Source: Collinsella sp. TF08-11AT (GTDB taxonomy: Bacteria; Actinomycetota; Coriobacteriia; Coriobacteriales; Coriobacteriaceae). Taken from it: a stretch of DNA of 64,000 bases. The position numbers and the translations under genes were made by a program. Position 1 is the first letter of the stretch, and each line of letters begins with the position of its first letter. This document shows, piece after piece, positions 17,852-25,582 of this stretch. The notes under the pieces were generated by a model. It saw nothing but the letters and a program-made list of their open reading frames with translations, ran no database searches and had not been told where the DNA came from. The stretch spans positions 20,992 through 84,991 of the forward strand of contig NZ_QSRL01000010.1 of the NCBI RefSeq assembly GCF_003437035.1. The letters run 5' to 3'.

Positions 17852-17879
17852 ATGCTTATAAATGCTATACATGCTTTAC
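17852..17879. promoter_or_regulatory. three tandem ATGCT-TA repeats, candidate antitoxin operator
   Basis: ATGCTTATA, ATGCTATAC and ATGCTTTAC follow one another at 9-10 base spacing and run into the -35 box of the toxin-antitoxin promoter. Tandem sites are a common way for ribbon-helix-helix antitoxins to bind, so autoregulation is a fair inference. Confidence 0.5.
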
Positions 17880-17903
17880 GTATCTACCATAGAGTTTTAT
17901 GAT
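17875..17903 (+). promoter_or_regulatory. sigma-70-type promoter of the toxin-antitoxin pair
   Basis: TTTACG, a 17-base spacer and TATGAT, 26 bases before the antitoxin ATG, which also has a strong AAGGAGGGG ribosome binding site. Confidence 0.7.
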
Positions 17904-17928
17904 AGTTTTGAAGTATTAAGGAGGGGTC

Positions 17929-18309
17929 ATGACCACAACAGCCGCTCAGATCAACGTGCGTCTCGATGCCGATCTTAAAAGGAGTGGGGACGCCGCTCTC
18001 TCCAGGGCCGGTATGACGCCGAGCCAAGCGGTGCGAGCGCTCTGGCAACTTGCGGCATCTCTGGCTGATCGGCCCGGCGCGCTCCAGGACATTCTTTCGC
18101 CCGGTCGTGCCCGGGCGGTACAGCGCGAGCGAGAGAAAGCCGCCAAGCACAAGCTCGAACTCATCGACCAGGGTTCGCAACTGTTCGCTGCTGTTTGCCG
18201 CGAGTCGGGAATTGACTTGGCTAAAGTGCAGCCCTCGGGTAATGAAGAGCTCAAACGGAACGCTTATGCGGATCGCTATGGCGAGGAGATGAGCTGGCTC
18301 TATGAGTGA
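17929..18309 (+). CDS. RelB/DinJ-like antitoxin
   Basis: The 126-residue product begins with TAAQINVRLDADLKRSGD and continues through GMTPSQAVRALWQLAA, the ribbon-helix-helix pattern of RelB/DinJ antitoxins (residues 5-50). The tail is charged and helical (ARAVQREREKAAKHKLELI) and would wrap the toxin. It is longer than typical DinJ (about 85 residues). The toxin gene overlaps its end by eight bases. The N-terminal domain would bind the promoter and repress the pair. The PIN partner is unusual, since RelB/DinJ proteins usually accompany RelE/YafQ nucleases. Confidence 0.85.
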   Translation: MTTTAAQINVRLDADLKRSGDAALSRAGMTPSQAVRALWQLAASLADRPGALQDILSPGRARAVQREREKAAKHKLELIDQGSQLFAAVCRESGIDLAKVQPSGNEELKRNAYADRYGEEMSWLYE

Positions 18310-18796
18310 GAATCCAAAGCGCATCTTGGTTGACACCAACGTGTGGCTTGATTATTTCATCCCCTTACGACGTGGTCGTTCGGCCACGATTGAGTTTTTG
18401 CGTGATGCGTGTACGGCTCAGGCTGAGCTGATATATGCGGCGACATCGTCCAAAGACCTGTTCTATTTGATTTCGAGCGAACATAAGGCGTGGTATCGGC
18501 GAGAGCACGGTTTGCTGTCTCAAGATGCCGCTTCGGCGGCGACATCACTTGCATGGGATTGTCTTGATGTGTTGTCGCAACTTGCTACGCCCGTGTCCTG
18601 CGACCTGAGCGACATATGGATGGCGAGTAAGCAGCGTAAGCTCCATAGCGATTACGAAGACGATTTAATCATCGCGGCAGCGATGCGCGCAAAGGCAGAT
18701 CTCCTGGTCACCAACGATGCCAAACTCTGTTCACACGCACCCGTCGCAGCAATGAGCGTCGACAACGCAAGAAACTATCTAACAACGCTTAAATAG
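18302..18796 (+). CDS. PIN-domain toxin (putative ribonuclease)
   Basis: Metal-dependent RNase of the PIN fold, 164 residues. The first acidic residue lies in ILVDTNVWLDYF (residues 8-19), a middle E/D cluster follows, and the C-terminal motif DYEDDLIIAAAMRAKADLLVTND, read here as DYEDDLIIAAAMRAK then ADLLVTND, supplies the other metal ligands. In known VapC-type toxins the target is tRNA or rRNA. The start codon lies inside the antitoxin gene, so antitoxin and toxin are translationally coupled. GC content is below that of the neighbours, as is common for mobile toxin-antitoxin modules. Confidence 0.88.
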   Translation: MSENPKRILVDTNVWLDYFIPLRRGRSATIEFLRDACTAQAELIYAATSSKDLFYLISSEHKAWYRREHGLLSQDAASAATSLAWDCLDVLSQLATPVSCDLSDIWMASKQRKLHSDYEDDLIIAAAMRAKADLLVTNDAKLCSHAPVAAMSVDNARNYLTTLK

Positions 18797-18828
18797 CGCT
18801 AGACCTCACCAGTCGAACAAGAGTCAGC

Positions 18829-19076
18829 CAGACCCGGCAGGTAGATTACGCACCAGTCAGACCCCGCAGGTAGAACAAAAGTCAGCGAGAGCCCGCCGTT
18901 TGAGCCAAGGTGCCGTGAAATGAAAAGGCGCTGACCTTCTGGTCGCGCCTTTGAAATTGAACGGCAGATTGGCCAAACGGCGGGCTCGCAGCGTCGACCG
19001 GTCCGCCGTTCGGTAGAACGGCGGAACCTAAGGGCGCAGCGTCGAGGGGTTCCGGCGTTTGGCAAAACGCCGGAAC
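18829..19076. repeat. hairpin-rich spacer with several repeat types
   Basis: Four structures fill this spacer. Two 17-base direct repeats with one mismatch (18829-18845 and 18858-18874, CAGACCCGGCAGGTAGA). A long hairpin with arms at 18890-18908 and 18969-18986 encloses AAGGCGCTGACC/GGTCGCGCCTT. CCGCCGTTC-GGTA-GAACGGCGG lies at 19002-19023. A perfect GTTCCGGCGTTT/AAACGCCGGAAC stem (19049-19076) lies three bases beyond the dehydrogenase stop and may terminate it. GCAGCGTCGA precedes both of the last two hairpins, so they look like diverged tandem copies. No gene is seen. Confidence 0.75.
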
Positions 19077-19078
19077 AA

Positions 19079-20014
19079 TCAGTGTTCGATCCAGCAGCGC
19101 AGGGTCTCGCCGGCTTGCAGGTGACGCAGGTTCTCCGCGGCGATGTCGACCACGTTATTGAGCGTGGCGGCTAGGTGGAACCAGCCGGAGATGTGCGGCG
19201 TGATGAGCATGTTGGGCGCATCCCACAGGGGGCTTGTCGCAGGCAGCGGCTCGGGGTCGGTGACGTCGACCGCGGCACCGGCGAGATGTCCCGACTCCAG
19301 GGCGGCAACCAAGTCGTCGGCAACCACAAGATCGCCGCGGCCGCCGTTGGCAAAGAAGGCGCCCGGCTTCATCGCGGCGAAGAACTCGGCGTTCGCCAGA
19401 CCGCGGGTCTCGGGCGTGCTGGGCATAAAGGATGCGACGACGTCTGCCTCGGCCAGGCGCTCAGACAGGGCATCCATGCCGTCCATGTCCTCAAACACAA
19501 TGGGGTAGACGAGCGGATGGCGCTTGATGCCGCGGACGTGTGCACCCATGCTGCGGCAGAGCGTGGCAAAGTGGCCGCCGATATCGCCCGCGCCCAGCAC
19601 CAGCACGTTGGCGTTTTTGAGCGAGGTGACCGGCCCCAAATCCTCCCAGCGATGCTTGCGCTGCAAGTCGTGATAGCCGGGCAGGCGCTTCATCAAAGAC
19701 AGCACCATGGCAAACATGTGCTCGCTCACGGCCTGACCGTAGGCGCCGATTGAACAAGACAGCTTGGCTTCAGCCGGCACGGTGCCGGCGGCAAGGTAGT
19801 CGTCATAGCCTGCGGTCTGCAATTGCAACAGCTGGAGATGCTCGCATGCCGTGAGCATGTCAGGGTCAATGTTGCCCAGGATCACGTCGGCATCGGCGAC
19901 CTGCTCACGTGTGGCGGCGTCGGCGCTCGTGTAGGTAAAGTCCTCGCCCGGAGCGCTCGACTCGAGGATCGCGCGGTGACGATCGTTGACGGGCAACAAA
20001 ACCAGGATGTTCAC
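19079..20014 (-). CDS. D-2-hydroxyacid dehydrogenase, NAD-dependent
   Basis: The 311-residue protein has the two-domain fold of the phosphoglycerate/lactate dehydrogenase family. The Rossmann motif VLVLGAGDIGGHFA lies near residue 140, the catalytic Arg is in NGGRGDLV near 232, the Glu in DVTDPEPLPA near 255, and His in TPHISGW near 280. Substrate is not predictable: a 2-keto acid such as pyruvate, glyoxylate or a branched-chain keto acid. I use the GTG start at 20014 with AGAGGA upstream. A longer frame from 20080 would translate the adjacent repeat element and is not credible. Confidence 0.9.
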   Translation of the reverse strand: MNILVLLPVNDRHRAILESSAPGEDFTYTSADAATREQVADADVILGNIDPDMLTACEHLQLLQLQTAGYDDYLAAGTVPAEAKLSCSIGAYGQAVSEHMFAMVLSLMKRLPGYHDLQRKHRWEDLGPVTSLKNANVLVLGAGDIGGHFATLCRSMGAHVRGIKRHPLVYPIVFEDMDGMDALSERLAEADVVASFMPSTPETRGLANAEFFAAMKPGAFFANGGRGDLVVADDLVAALESGHLAGAAVDVTDPEPLPATSPLWDAPNMLITPHISGWFHLAATLNNVVDIAAENLRHLQAGETLRCWIEH

Positions 20015-20033
20015 AAGCAGTCCTCTCCGCTCA

Positions 20034-20076
20034 ACCTGCCAAAAAGGGACAGGTTTATTTGGGCAGGTTTTATCTG
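20034..20076 (+). repeat. GGGACAGG hairpin element, copy 4
   Basis: ACCTGCCAAAA stem, core AGGGACAGGTTTA, TTTGGGCAGGT stem, TTATCTG tail. It lies 20 bases upstream of the dehydrogenase GTG start, with the stem foot toward the gene and the tail away. Confidence 0.88.
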
Positions 20077-20085
20077 GCAAAACGC

Positions 20086-20137
20086 TATAAAAAAGCCGGG
20101 CTTCGCGATGGTTAACATATCCATCGCGAAGCCCGGC
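20086..20137 (-). terminator. Rho-independent terminator of the methionine aminopeptidase gene
   Basis: A perfect 17-base stem (20095-20111 and 20121-20137, GCCGGGCTTCGCGATGG) is followed in the minus direction by TTTTTTATAG, ten bases past the map stop. Confidence 0.92.
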
Positions 20138-20147
20138 GTCCGCACGG

Positions 20148-21035
20148 CTACCAGCTCAGCAGCTCGTAACCGTCCTCGGTCACCACGAGCTGTACCTCGC
20201 ACTGAGCCGAATCGCTGCCGTCCTTGGTGCGCACGCACCAGCCGTCGCCCTCGCTAATCTTGATGTCGGGCGCTCCGGCGTTGACCATGGGCTCGATGGT
20301 AAAGACCATACCCGGGGCCATGATGGTGTCCACATCGGGCGCCTCGGTGGTAAAGCCTACAAACGGGTCCTCGTGGAACTCCTTGCCAATGCCGTGTCCG
20401 CCGTACTCGCGCACCACGCTAAAACCGGCGTCCTCGACCGTCTTTTGCACGGCCTCGGCCATAACGGAGAGCGGCAGCCACGGCTTGACGGCAGCCAGAC
20501 CCGCCTCCACGCTGGCGCGGGTGACGTCGACCAGGCGCTGGCGCTCGGCAGAGACCTCGCCGATGCAGAACATGCGGCTCGAGTCGCTAAAGTAGCCGTC
20601 CAAGATCGTGGAGCAGTCGACGTTGATGATGTCGCCCTCGTGCAGCACGTCCGCATCGCAGGGGATGCCGTGGCAGACCACGTCGTTGATCGAGGTGCAT
20701 ACGCTCTTGGGGTAGCCCTCGTAGTTGAGGTCGGCCGGCGTGCCACCGTGCTCGACGGTATAGTCGTAGATCATCTGGTCGATCTGGTTGGTGGTCATGC
20801 CCGCGGCGATGTGTTCGCCTACGTAGTCGAGCACGCCCACGTTGATGGCGGCGGAGCGCTTGATGCCCTCGATGTCGGCGGGCGTCTTGTAGAGCGTGCG
20901 GGGCAGAACCTCCCAGCCCTCTTCCCACAAGCGCTCGAGGCGCTCATCAAAGGCGCTATGGCATTTCTTGTATTTCTTGCCGCTGCCGCACCAGCAAGCG
21001 TCGTTGCGGCCAGGCACGGGTCCGTTGTCAAACAT
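20148..21035 (-). CDS. map: type I methionine aminopeptidase with SEC-C zinc motif
   Basis: Removes the initiator methionine from nascent proteins. The 295-residue enzyme starts with a SEC-C type zinc ligand set (DACWCGSGKKYKKCH, residues 12-26), which in other proteins contacts the ribosome or SecB. The catalytic domain follows from residue 45, with ligands in NVDCSTILDGYFSDSSR (two Asp), YGGHGIGKEFHEDP (His), FTIEPMV (Glu) and the final Glu in SAQCEVQLVV. This N-terminally extended form is known in several Gram-positive groups and in type Ic enzymes. RBS AAAGGAAG. The gene stands alone with its own terminator. Confidence 0.96.
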   Translation of the reverse strand: MFDNGPVPGRNDACWCGSGKKYKKCHSAFDERLERLWEEGWEVLPRTLYKTPADIEGIKRSAAINVGVLDYVGEHIAAGMTTNQIDQMIYDYTVEHGGTPADLNYEGYPKSVCTSINDVVCHGIPCDADVLHEGDIINVDCSTILDGYFSDSSRMFCIGEVSAERQRLVDVTRASVEAGLAAVKPWLPLSVMAEAVQKTVEDAGFSVVREYGGHGIGKEFHEDPFVGFTTEAPDVDTIMAPGMVFTIEPMVNAGAPDIKISEGDGWCVRTKDGSDSAQCEVQLVVTEDGYELLSW

Positions 21036-21087
21036 GGCTAACTTCCTTTCATTCGCAGCTAGTATAGCCCACCCACGCGTCCATAAA

Positions 21088-21154
21088 AGTTGCGGTGATA
21101 TAGTTCCGATTTAAGCGGTTTAACAGCACAAATAGGAACTATATCACCGCAACT
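21088..21154. repeat. TTGCGGTGA inverted repeat, copy 3 (perfect)
   Basis: Arms 21088-21107 and 21135-21154 are perfect 20-base reverse complements, AGTTGCGGTGATATAGTTCC. It lies between the divergent-facing ends of the map promoter region and the radical SAM gene. Confidence 0.88.
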
Positions 21155-21195
21155 GATGGAGCGGGATGGCGGGCACTAGCTGCTGCGTGGTTTTG

Positions 21196-21972
21196 CTAGT
21201 AGCTCACCTGGCAGGGGATGCCGAGGGCTTGGACGCGCGCGGCAATGGCATCGAGGACGTCGGGTGCTGCCTTGGCAAGGCCAGCGATCGGTGTCTCGCG
21301 CGCCACCGTGTAGATGGTCGCCTCCTGCGGACGAATGCGTTCGAGCGCCGCGAGCCAAGGGCCAACGTACTCCTCGCCGGTGTTATCGAGAGACCTGCCC
21401 CGGTACTCACCGCTCAAAAACATCGTCTGGATAATGACGTGACCGCTAAAGCTCGCAAACGTTTCGATCTGGTGCTCTACATCGTAGGGGCCAACGGGCT
21501 GGTCGAGCAGCTGGATAAATGCCGGGTCGACCGTATCGAGCTTGAGGATGTTGTCGTCGACCATCATGAGCGCATCGTGCACCTCGGGGCGGTCGGCGCG
21601 CGTGCCGTTGGAAAGCACGGCAATCTTGGTGTTTGGTGCCAGCTGGTCGCGAAGCGCGACAGCGCCGGCGATGGCCTGCGGAAACTCCGGTGCGGCGGTG
21701 GGCTCGCCGTTGCCGGCAAACGTGATCACATCGGGCAGCTCACCCTCGACTGCCATCTCGCACAATTTGGTCTCGAGTGCGTCGAGTACCACGGCAGCTG
21801 TGTTATACGGCTTGTGGCAGGGGCGCTCGGCGTTGAGGCCGTTCTCGCAATAGATGCAGTCGAACGTGCAGATCTTGCCGCTCGCCGGCATCATGTTGAC
21901 ACCGAGCGAAAGGCCCAGGCGACGGCTGCGGACGGGCCCAAAGATGGGGCTGGCATTTAAAAACGTAGACAT
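21196..21972 (-). CDS. radical SAM protein
   Basis: The 258-residue protein has the radical SAM cluster motif CTFDCIYC (Cys35, Cys39, Cys42), which binds a [4Fe-4S] cluster and S-adenosylmethionine. A GNGEPTAAPEF segment corresponds to the usual GGE motif, followed by VLSNGT. The N-terminal FGPVRSRRLGLSLGVN is shared with small uncharacterised radical SAM proteins often described as Wyosine-related or anaerobic-activase-like. No auxiliary cluster motif is evident. I chose the ATG at 21972, nine bases after AAGGAG. The ATG six bases upstream is too close to it. Substrate unknown. Confidence 0.88.
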   Translation of the reverse strand: MSTFLNASPIFGPVRSRRLGLSLGVNMMPASGKICTFDCIYCENGLNAERPCHKPYNTAAVVLDALETKLCEMAVEGELPDVITFAGNGEPTAAPEFPQAIAGAVALRDQLAPNTKIAVLSNGTRADRPEVHDALMMVDDNILKLDTVDPAFIQLLDQPVGPYDVEHQIETFASFSGHVIIQTMFLSGEYRGRSLDNTGEEYVGPWLAALERIRPQEATIYTVARETPIAGLAKAAPDVLDAIAARVQALGIPCQVSY

Positions 21973-22207
21973 AGGCATATGCTCCTTGGGACAGTTGAGC
22001 TTAAGCATAGCATCGGCCTTCATGTGGGTCGCGGGTTTGGGTGCTGTTGTTTAGGCAGAAACCGTGCAGTCGGGTGAGTTTTCGAAACCCTGTCATGAAA
22101 GGGTGAGAGTCGGGTACAGTAAGCGCATTCATGTACGCACAAAATGACGCTATCTGGCCAAGCTACACCCCGGCACGGCCTGGTGGCGTTGACGATGGGA
22201 CCACAGT

Positions 22208-23005
22208 ATGGATTTTACGGTCGAGAATGCGGGCACTACGATCGCCTGCCGCGAGTATGCCGGCCCGGATGTATCGTCCGATACACCCGCCTTGGTGTGT
22301 GTGCACGGTGCGTGCGTCGACGGTGTCTTTTTTGACGGCATCGCCCGCGAGCTCGCCTACGACTATCGCGTCATTGCCTACGACCGCCGCGGTTGCGGCG
22401 AGAGCGGCGACGCTGCGGACGGACGCTACGACCTCGCCGCTCAGGTCGCCGACCTGCAGGCCGTTATCGAGCATATTGGCGCTCCGGCAAACGTGCTCGC
22501 GCACAGTGCCGGTACGTTGGTGACCCTGGAGCTTCTCCGTGCAAACCCCGTCATAATTTCGCGTGCGATTCTGCATGAACCCGCCGTGACAAACGAGGGT
22601 GCCGGCCTGGGCGCGGCTCCGGTTTTGCTCGAGATGATTGCTGCGGGAAAGGTCTCCAGGGCATTACGGGCCTTCCTGGGCGCCATCGGCGATTCGGACC
22701 CCGAGGCCCCCAAGATAACCGAGGCGGAAGCCAAGCATGCCCTGCGCAACGGCCGCAGTTTCATGGCAAACGAATACGGGATTACTATGACCTGCGTTCC
22801 CGATTGGGATAGCGCTCGTGCGTCGAAAACGGTGGCCGCTGTGCTCCTGGGCGAGCTCTCGATTGGTACGCCCCGCGAGGCGGGCACGAGGATGGCGGCT
22901 GAGCTTTTGGACTGTCCGCTCGTGACGGTTCCCGGGGCGCACAACGGCCTGCGCGATCGCCCGGCAGCGGCTGCCCGGGCTGTTCGTGGCATTCTGGGGT
23001 TCTAG
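22208..23005 (+). CDS. alpha/beta hydrolase
   Basis: The 265-residue protein has the alpha/beta-hydrolase layout. ALVCVHGACVDGVFF carries the oxyanion-hole HG (residues 28-42), AYDRRGCGESG follows, then the nucleophile elbow LAHSAGT with Ser100, and a late PGAHNGLRDRP with the probable catalytic His. The elbow is A-H-S-A-G instead of the usual G-X-S-X-G, which occurs in some members. No signal peptide is present, so it acts in the cytoplasm. It could be an esterase, a peptidase or an ester-forming enzyme. It has a weak RBS and stands alone. Confidence 0.85.
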   Translation: MDFTVENAGTTIACREYAGPDVSSDTPALVCVHGACVDGVFFDGIARELAYDYRVIAYDRRGCGESGDAADGRYDLAAQVADLQAVIEHIGAPANVLAHSAGTLVTLELLRANPVIISRAILHEPAVTNEGAGLGAAPVLLEMIAAGKVSRALRAFLGAIGDSDPEAPKITEAEAKHALRNGRSFMANEYGITMTCVPDWDSARASKTVAAVLLGELSIGTPREAGTRMAAELLDCPLVTVPGAHNGLRDRPAAAARAVRGILGF

Positions 23006-23163
23006 CACCCGCAATAGCCAAAGCAGGCTTCTTCCGCAAACGTCTCGGCCGTGTTAACAAATGTGCTCAAAACCTCACGTTTGCGGCTTCAATCGCGCCG
23101 TCTGCCAACTCATAAAAATGTAACAGTATTCACGTGCTTACCTGCATCGGCAAGGTGTTACCC

Positions 23164-23192
23164 TTGTAGCATTTGGAACCCACCGCTACCAT
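23164..23192 (+). promoter_or_regulatory. promoter of the HD-GYP/Hpt operon
   Basis: TTGTAG, a 17-base spacer and TACCAT, 25 bases before the ATG. A near-palindrome, CAAGGTGTTACCCTTG (23152-23167), overlaps the -35 box and might be a regulatory site. Confidence 0.5.
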
Positions 23193-23216
23193 GCGAAACT
23201 ATCGAAAGGGCCCCAT

Positions 23217-25097
23217 ATGCTCAATAATCACGAGGTCACTCTAACCGACGAGGAGGCTGCCGCCGAGGTCGCCCGCGTCGCGAAGACCTACCCCGTGGTG
23301 CGTTTGCTGTCGGCCGATCAGATTAAGAGCGAGCCTAACTGCTTGCTCGCCGGCGATCGCTGCCCTTGTCTGCGTCAGTCGAGTCTTGAGGCCTTGGCAG
23401 ATTCGGGTGAGGTGTCGGAGCAGCTGCTCAATGATGGTATTGAGTACCGCGCCCGTTTGCGCCCTCTAAAGGTCGAGGGCGAGCCTCACGTCCTGCTGAT
23501 GGTGCGTCCGATTGATGAGCAAGAGGCTGCAGAAGAGGACCTTGTCTACACCGACGTGCTGACGAGCGTGCACAATCGTCGATATTACGAGGTAAAGCTC
23601 CGTAGCGCGCGCATGAAGGCCGGCGTTGCGGTGATCGACCTTGATGATTTTAGGGTCTTCAACGATACGTGTGGCCGTCATGCCGGCGACCTTGCGCTCG
23701 GTGCTGTGGCGACAGCCATACGCAGTGGAATTCGTTCGACTGACGAGCTTGTGCGCTATGGCTGCGACAAGTTTGTGGTCGTCATGCCCAATATTCCCTC
23801 CGATGACTTTACCCGTCGTCTGCATCAGGTATCCGATGCCGTTCGTTCCACGATTATTCCGGGCCATGAGTACGTGAGTTTGACGGCATGTGTTGGTGGC
23901 GTTCGCATTCATGGCGAGACGGTCGATGAGGGCGTTGGCCGCGCTGTCCAGTTACTGAGCCGTGCTAAGGCAAAAGCCGGTACGGTCGTGACCGATGCCG
24001 ATTCCATCGAGGCCTTCCAAAGCGAAAAGCCTTTGGTGCTTATTGTTGATGACTCCGAGATGAACCGAGCCATTCTCAACGAGATGCTCAAGGACGAGTA
24101 TTGCATCCTCGAGGCCGATAACGGTCGTACGGCGCTCGACATGGTCGACCGCCATGGCGATGAGTTGTCGCTTGTGCTGCTGGACATTGTGATGTCGGGC
24201 ATAAGCGGCTTTGGGGTGCTGGCCGATCTGTCGCGCCGATCGGGTATCAACAATCTGCCTGTCATCATGATCTCGAGCGAAGATTCCGACGATGTGGTTC
24301 TGCGCGCGTACGAGCTGGGCGCCTCGGACTATATCAGCCGCCCGTTTGACTCCCGTGTCGTGCGCCGCCGTGTAAGCAACACCATCCGCCTATACGCCAA
24401 ACAGCGCCGACTGACGAGCCTGCTGTCCCAGCAGTACAACGAGCGCGTCAAGAACAGTCGTATGCTCATCGACATCATGGCTGGCGTCATGGAGCTTCGC
24501 AATGGCGAGAGCGGCAGGCACGTTACGAATATCGAAAAGCTGACCGAGCTGCTGCTTGACTGTCTGGTCCAGCGTAGCGGCACCATCTCCCTCGACAATG
24601 AGGAACGCTCCACGATTGCCTTGGCTTCGGCGCTGCACGATATCGGCAAGATGTCGATTGACGATGCGATTCTCAACAAACCCGGGCGTCTTACGCCCGA
24701 GGAGTTCGAGATTATGAAGACGCATACCACGATCGGCGCCGACATGTTGCTTGAGTTGGGCCGCCATCACGTTGGCAATGCGCTTATGGAATATGCGTAC
24801 CAGATTGCGCGTTGGCATCACGAGCGCTGGGACGGCAGGGGTTATCCCGATGGCCTTAAGGGCGACGATATCCCCATCGCCGCGCAGGTGGTCTCGGTGG
24901 CCGATGTGTATGATGCGCTGACGAGCGTGCGCGTGTACAAGGACGCTATCCCGCACAAGGAGGCGATCCAGATGATTCTGGACGGTGAGTGCGGCACCTT
25001 TAACCCGCTGTTGCTCGACTGCCTGCTCGAGGTGCAAGATCGTATTGCTGAGACATTGGCACGCCCCGCCGATGTCGTCGCGTTTCCCACGATTTAG
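23217..25097 (+). CDS. degenerate GGDEF - response regulator - HD-GYP protein
   Basis: 626-residue signalling protein. Residues about 115-255 form a GGDEF-like domain (DVLTSVHNRRYYEV start), but the signature reads YGCDKF instead of GGDEF, so cyclase activity is unlikely. Residues 269-395 are a receiver domain with acidic pocket DD, phospho-acceptor Asp in LVLLDIVM, and a late Lys position replaced by Arg in YISRPFD. Residues 405-605 are an HD-GYP domain with HDIGKM, HHERWDGRGYPDG and DVYDALTS, the ligands expected for c-di-GMP hydrolysis. It probably lowers c-di-GMP in response to phosphorylation. The Hpt gene follows 23 bases later. Confidence 0.92.
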   Translation: MLNNHEVTLTDEEAAAEVARVAKTYPVVRLLSADQIKSEPNCLLAGDRCPCLRQSSLEALADSGEVSEQLLNDGIEYRARLRPLKVEGEPHVLLMVRPIDEQEAAEEDLVYTDVLTSVHNRRYYEVKLRSARMKAGVAVIDLDDFRVFNDTCGRHAGDLALGAVATAIRSGIRSTDELVRYGCDKFVVVMPNIPSDDFTRRLHQVSDAVRSTIIPGHEYVSLTACVGGVRIHGETVDEGVGRAVQLLSRAKAKAGTVVTDADSIEAFQSEKPLVLIVDDSEMNRAILNEMLKDEYCILEADNGRTALDMVDRHGDELSLVLLDIVMSGISGFGVLADLSRRSGINNLPVIMISSEDSDDVVLRAYELGASDYISRPFDSRVVRRRVSNTIRLYAKQRRLTSLLSQQYNERVKNSRMLIDIMAGVMELRNGESGRHVTNIEKLTELLLDCLVQRSGTISLDNEERSTIALASALHDIGKMSIDDAILNKPGRLTPEEFEIMKTHTTIGADMLLELGRHHVGNALMEYAYQIARWHHERWDGRGYPDGLKGDDIPIAAQVVSVADVYDALTSVRVYKDAIPHKEAIQMILDGECGTFNPLLLDCLLEVQDRIAETLARPADVVAFPTI

Positions 25098-25120
25098 TTT
25101 GACCAAAGGAGTTTTAATCC

Positions 25121-25477
25121 ATGATTTCCATGCGTGAGGCGTATGAGAAGATCGGCGCTAATTATGACGACGCGTGCGCTCGGCTGATGGGCGAGGAAAT
25201 GCTTGCCCGCTTTGCCCTCAAGTTTTTGGATGACGAGAGCATGGACAAGCTGGAGGCTGCCATGGCGGCAGGAGACGCCGAGAGTGCGTTTATGGCAGCG
25301 CATACGCTCAAAGGCGTGAGCCAGAATCTGGGATTCGATAATCTGTACGAGCCGGCGGTCGTGGTGACCGAGGCGCTGCGCGGCGCCGATGCCGTTGACG
25401 GCGCTCGCGAGGGAATGCATGCGCTGCAGCAGCAATATGCGGCAACGATGTCGGCCCTGCGCGAGGCGGCCGAATAA
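25121..25477 (+). CDS. histidine phosphotransfer (Hpt) protein
   Basis: 118-residue four-helix phosphorelay protein. The acceptor histidine lies in AAHTLKGVSQNLGF (about residues 63-76), the usual HxLKG Hpt motif. It has no kinase or other domain. It shares a transcript with the receiver/HD-GYP protein upstream, so the natural reading is that it passes phosphate to or from that receiver. The partner histidine kinase is not in the window. RBS AAAGGAG. A strong bidirectional terminator follows. Confidence 0.92.
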   Translation: MISMREAYEKIGANYDDACARLMGEEMLARFALKFLDDESMDKLEAAMAAGDAESAFMAAHTLKGVSQNLGFDNLYEPAVVVTEALRGADAVDGAREGMHALQQQYAATMSALREAAE

Positions 25478-25520
25478 GAGCTTGCGAGCCTTGGGCTGCG
25501 TGCCAGCCGCGTATAGGCAA

Positions 25521-25562
25521 AAGGGCGCCCCGCCGGACCATGTGGCCGGCGGGGCGCCCTTA
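25521..25562. terminator. bidirectional terminator
   Basis: A perfect 16-base stem, AAGGGCGCCCCGCCGG and its complement, with a ten-base loop lies between the converging Hpt gene and the amidotransferase gene. A/T runs on both sides are short. Confidence 0.85.
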
Positions 25563-25582
25563 TCTGTTGTGCGGTTCGCGAG

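Noticed and set aside
20015..20080. N-terminal extension of the hydroxyacid dehydrogenase
   Set aside because: The extra residues are a translation of the dispersed repeat; the GTG start has an RBS and fits the family.
22100..22207. Small gene or riboswitch before the alpha/beta hydrolase
   Set aside because: Only a weak ACCCT/AGGGT hairpin and no coding pattern; nothing supports a feature.
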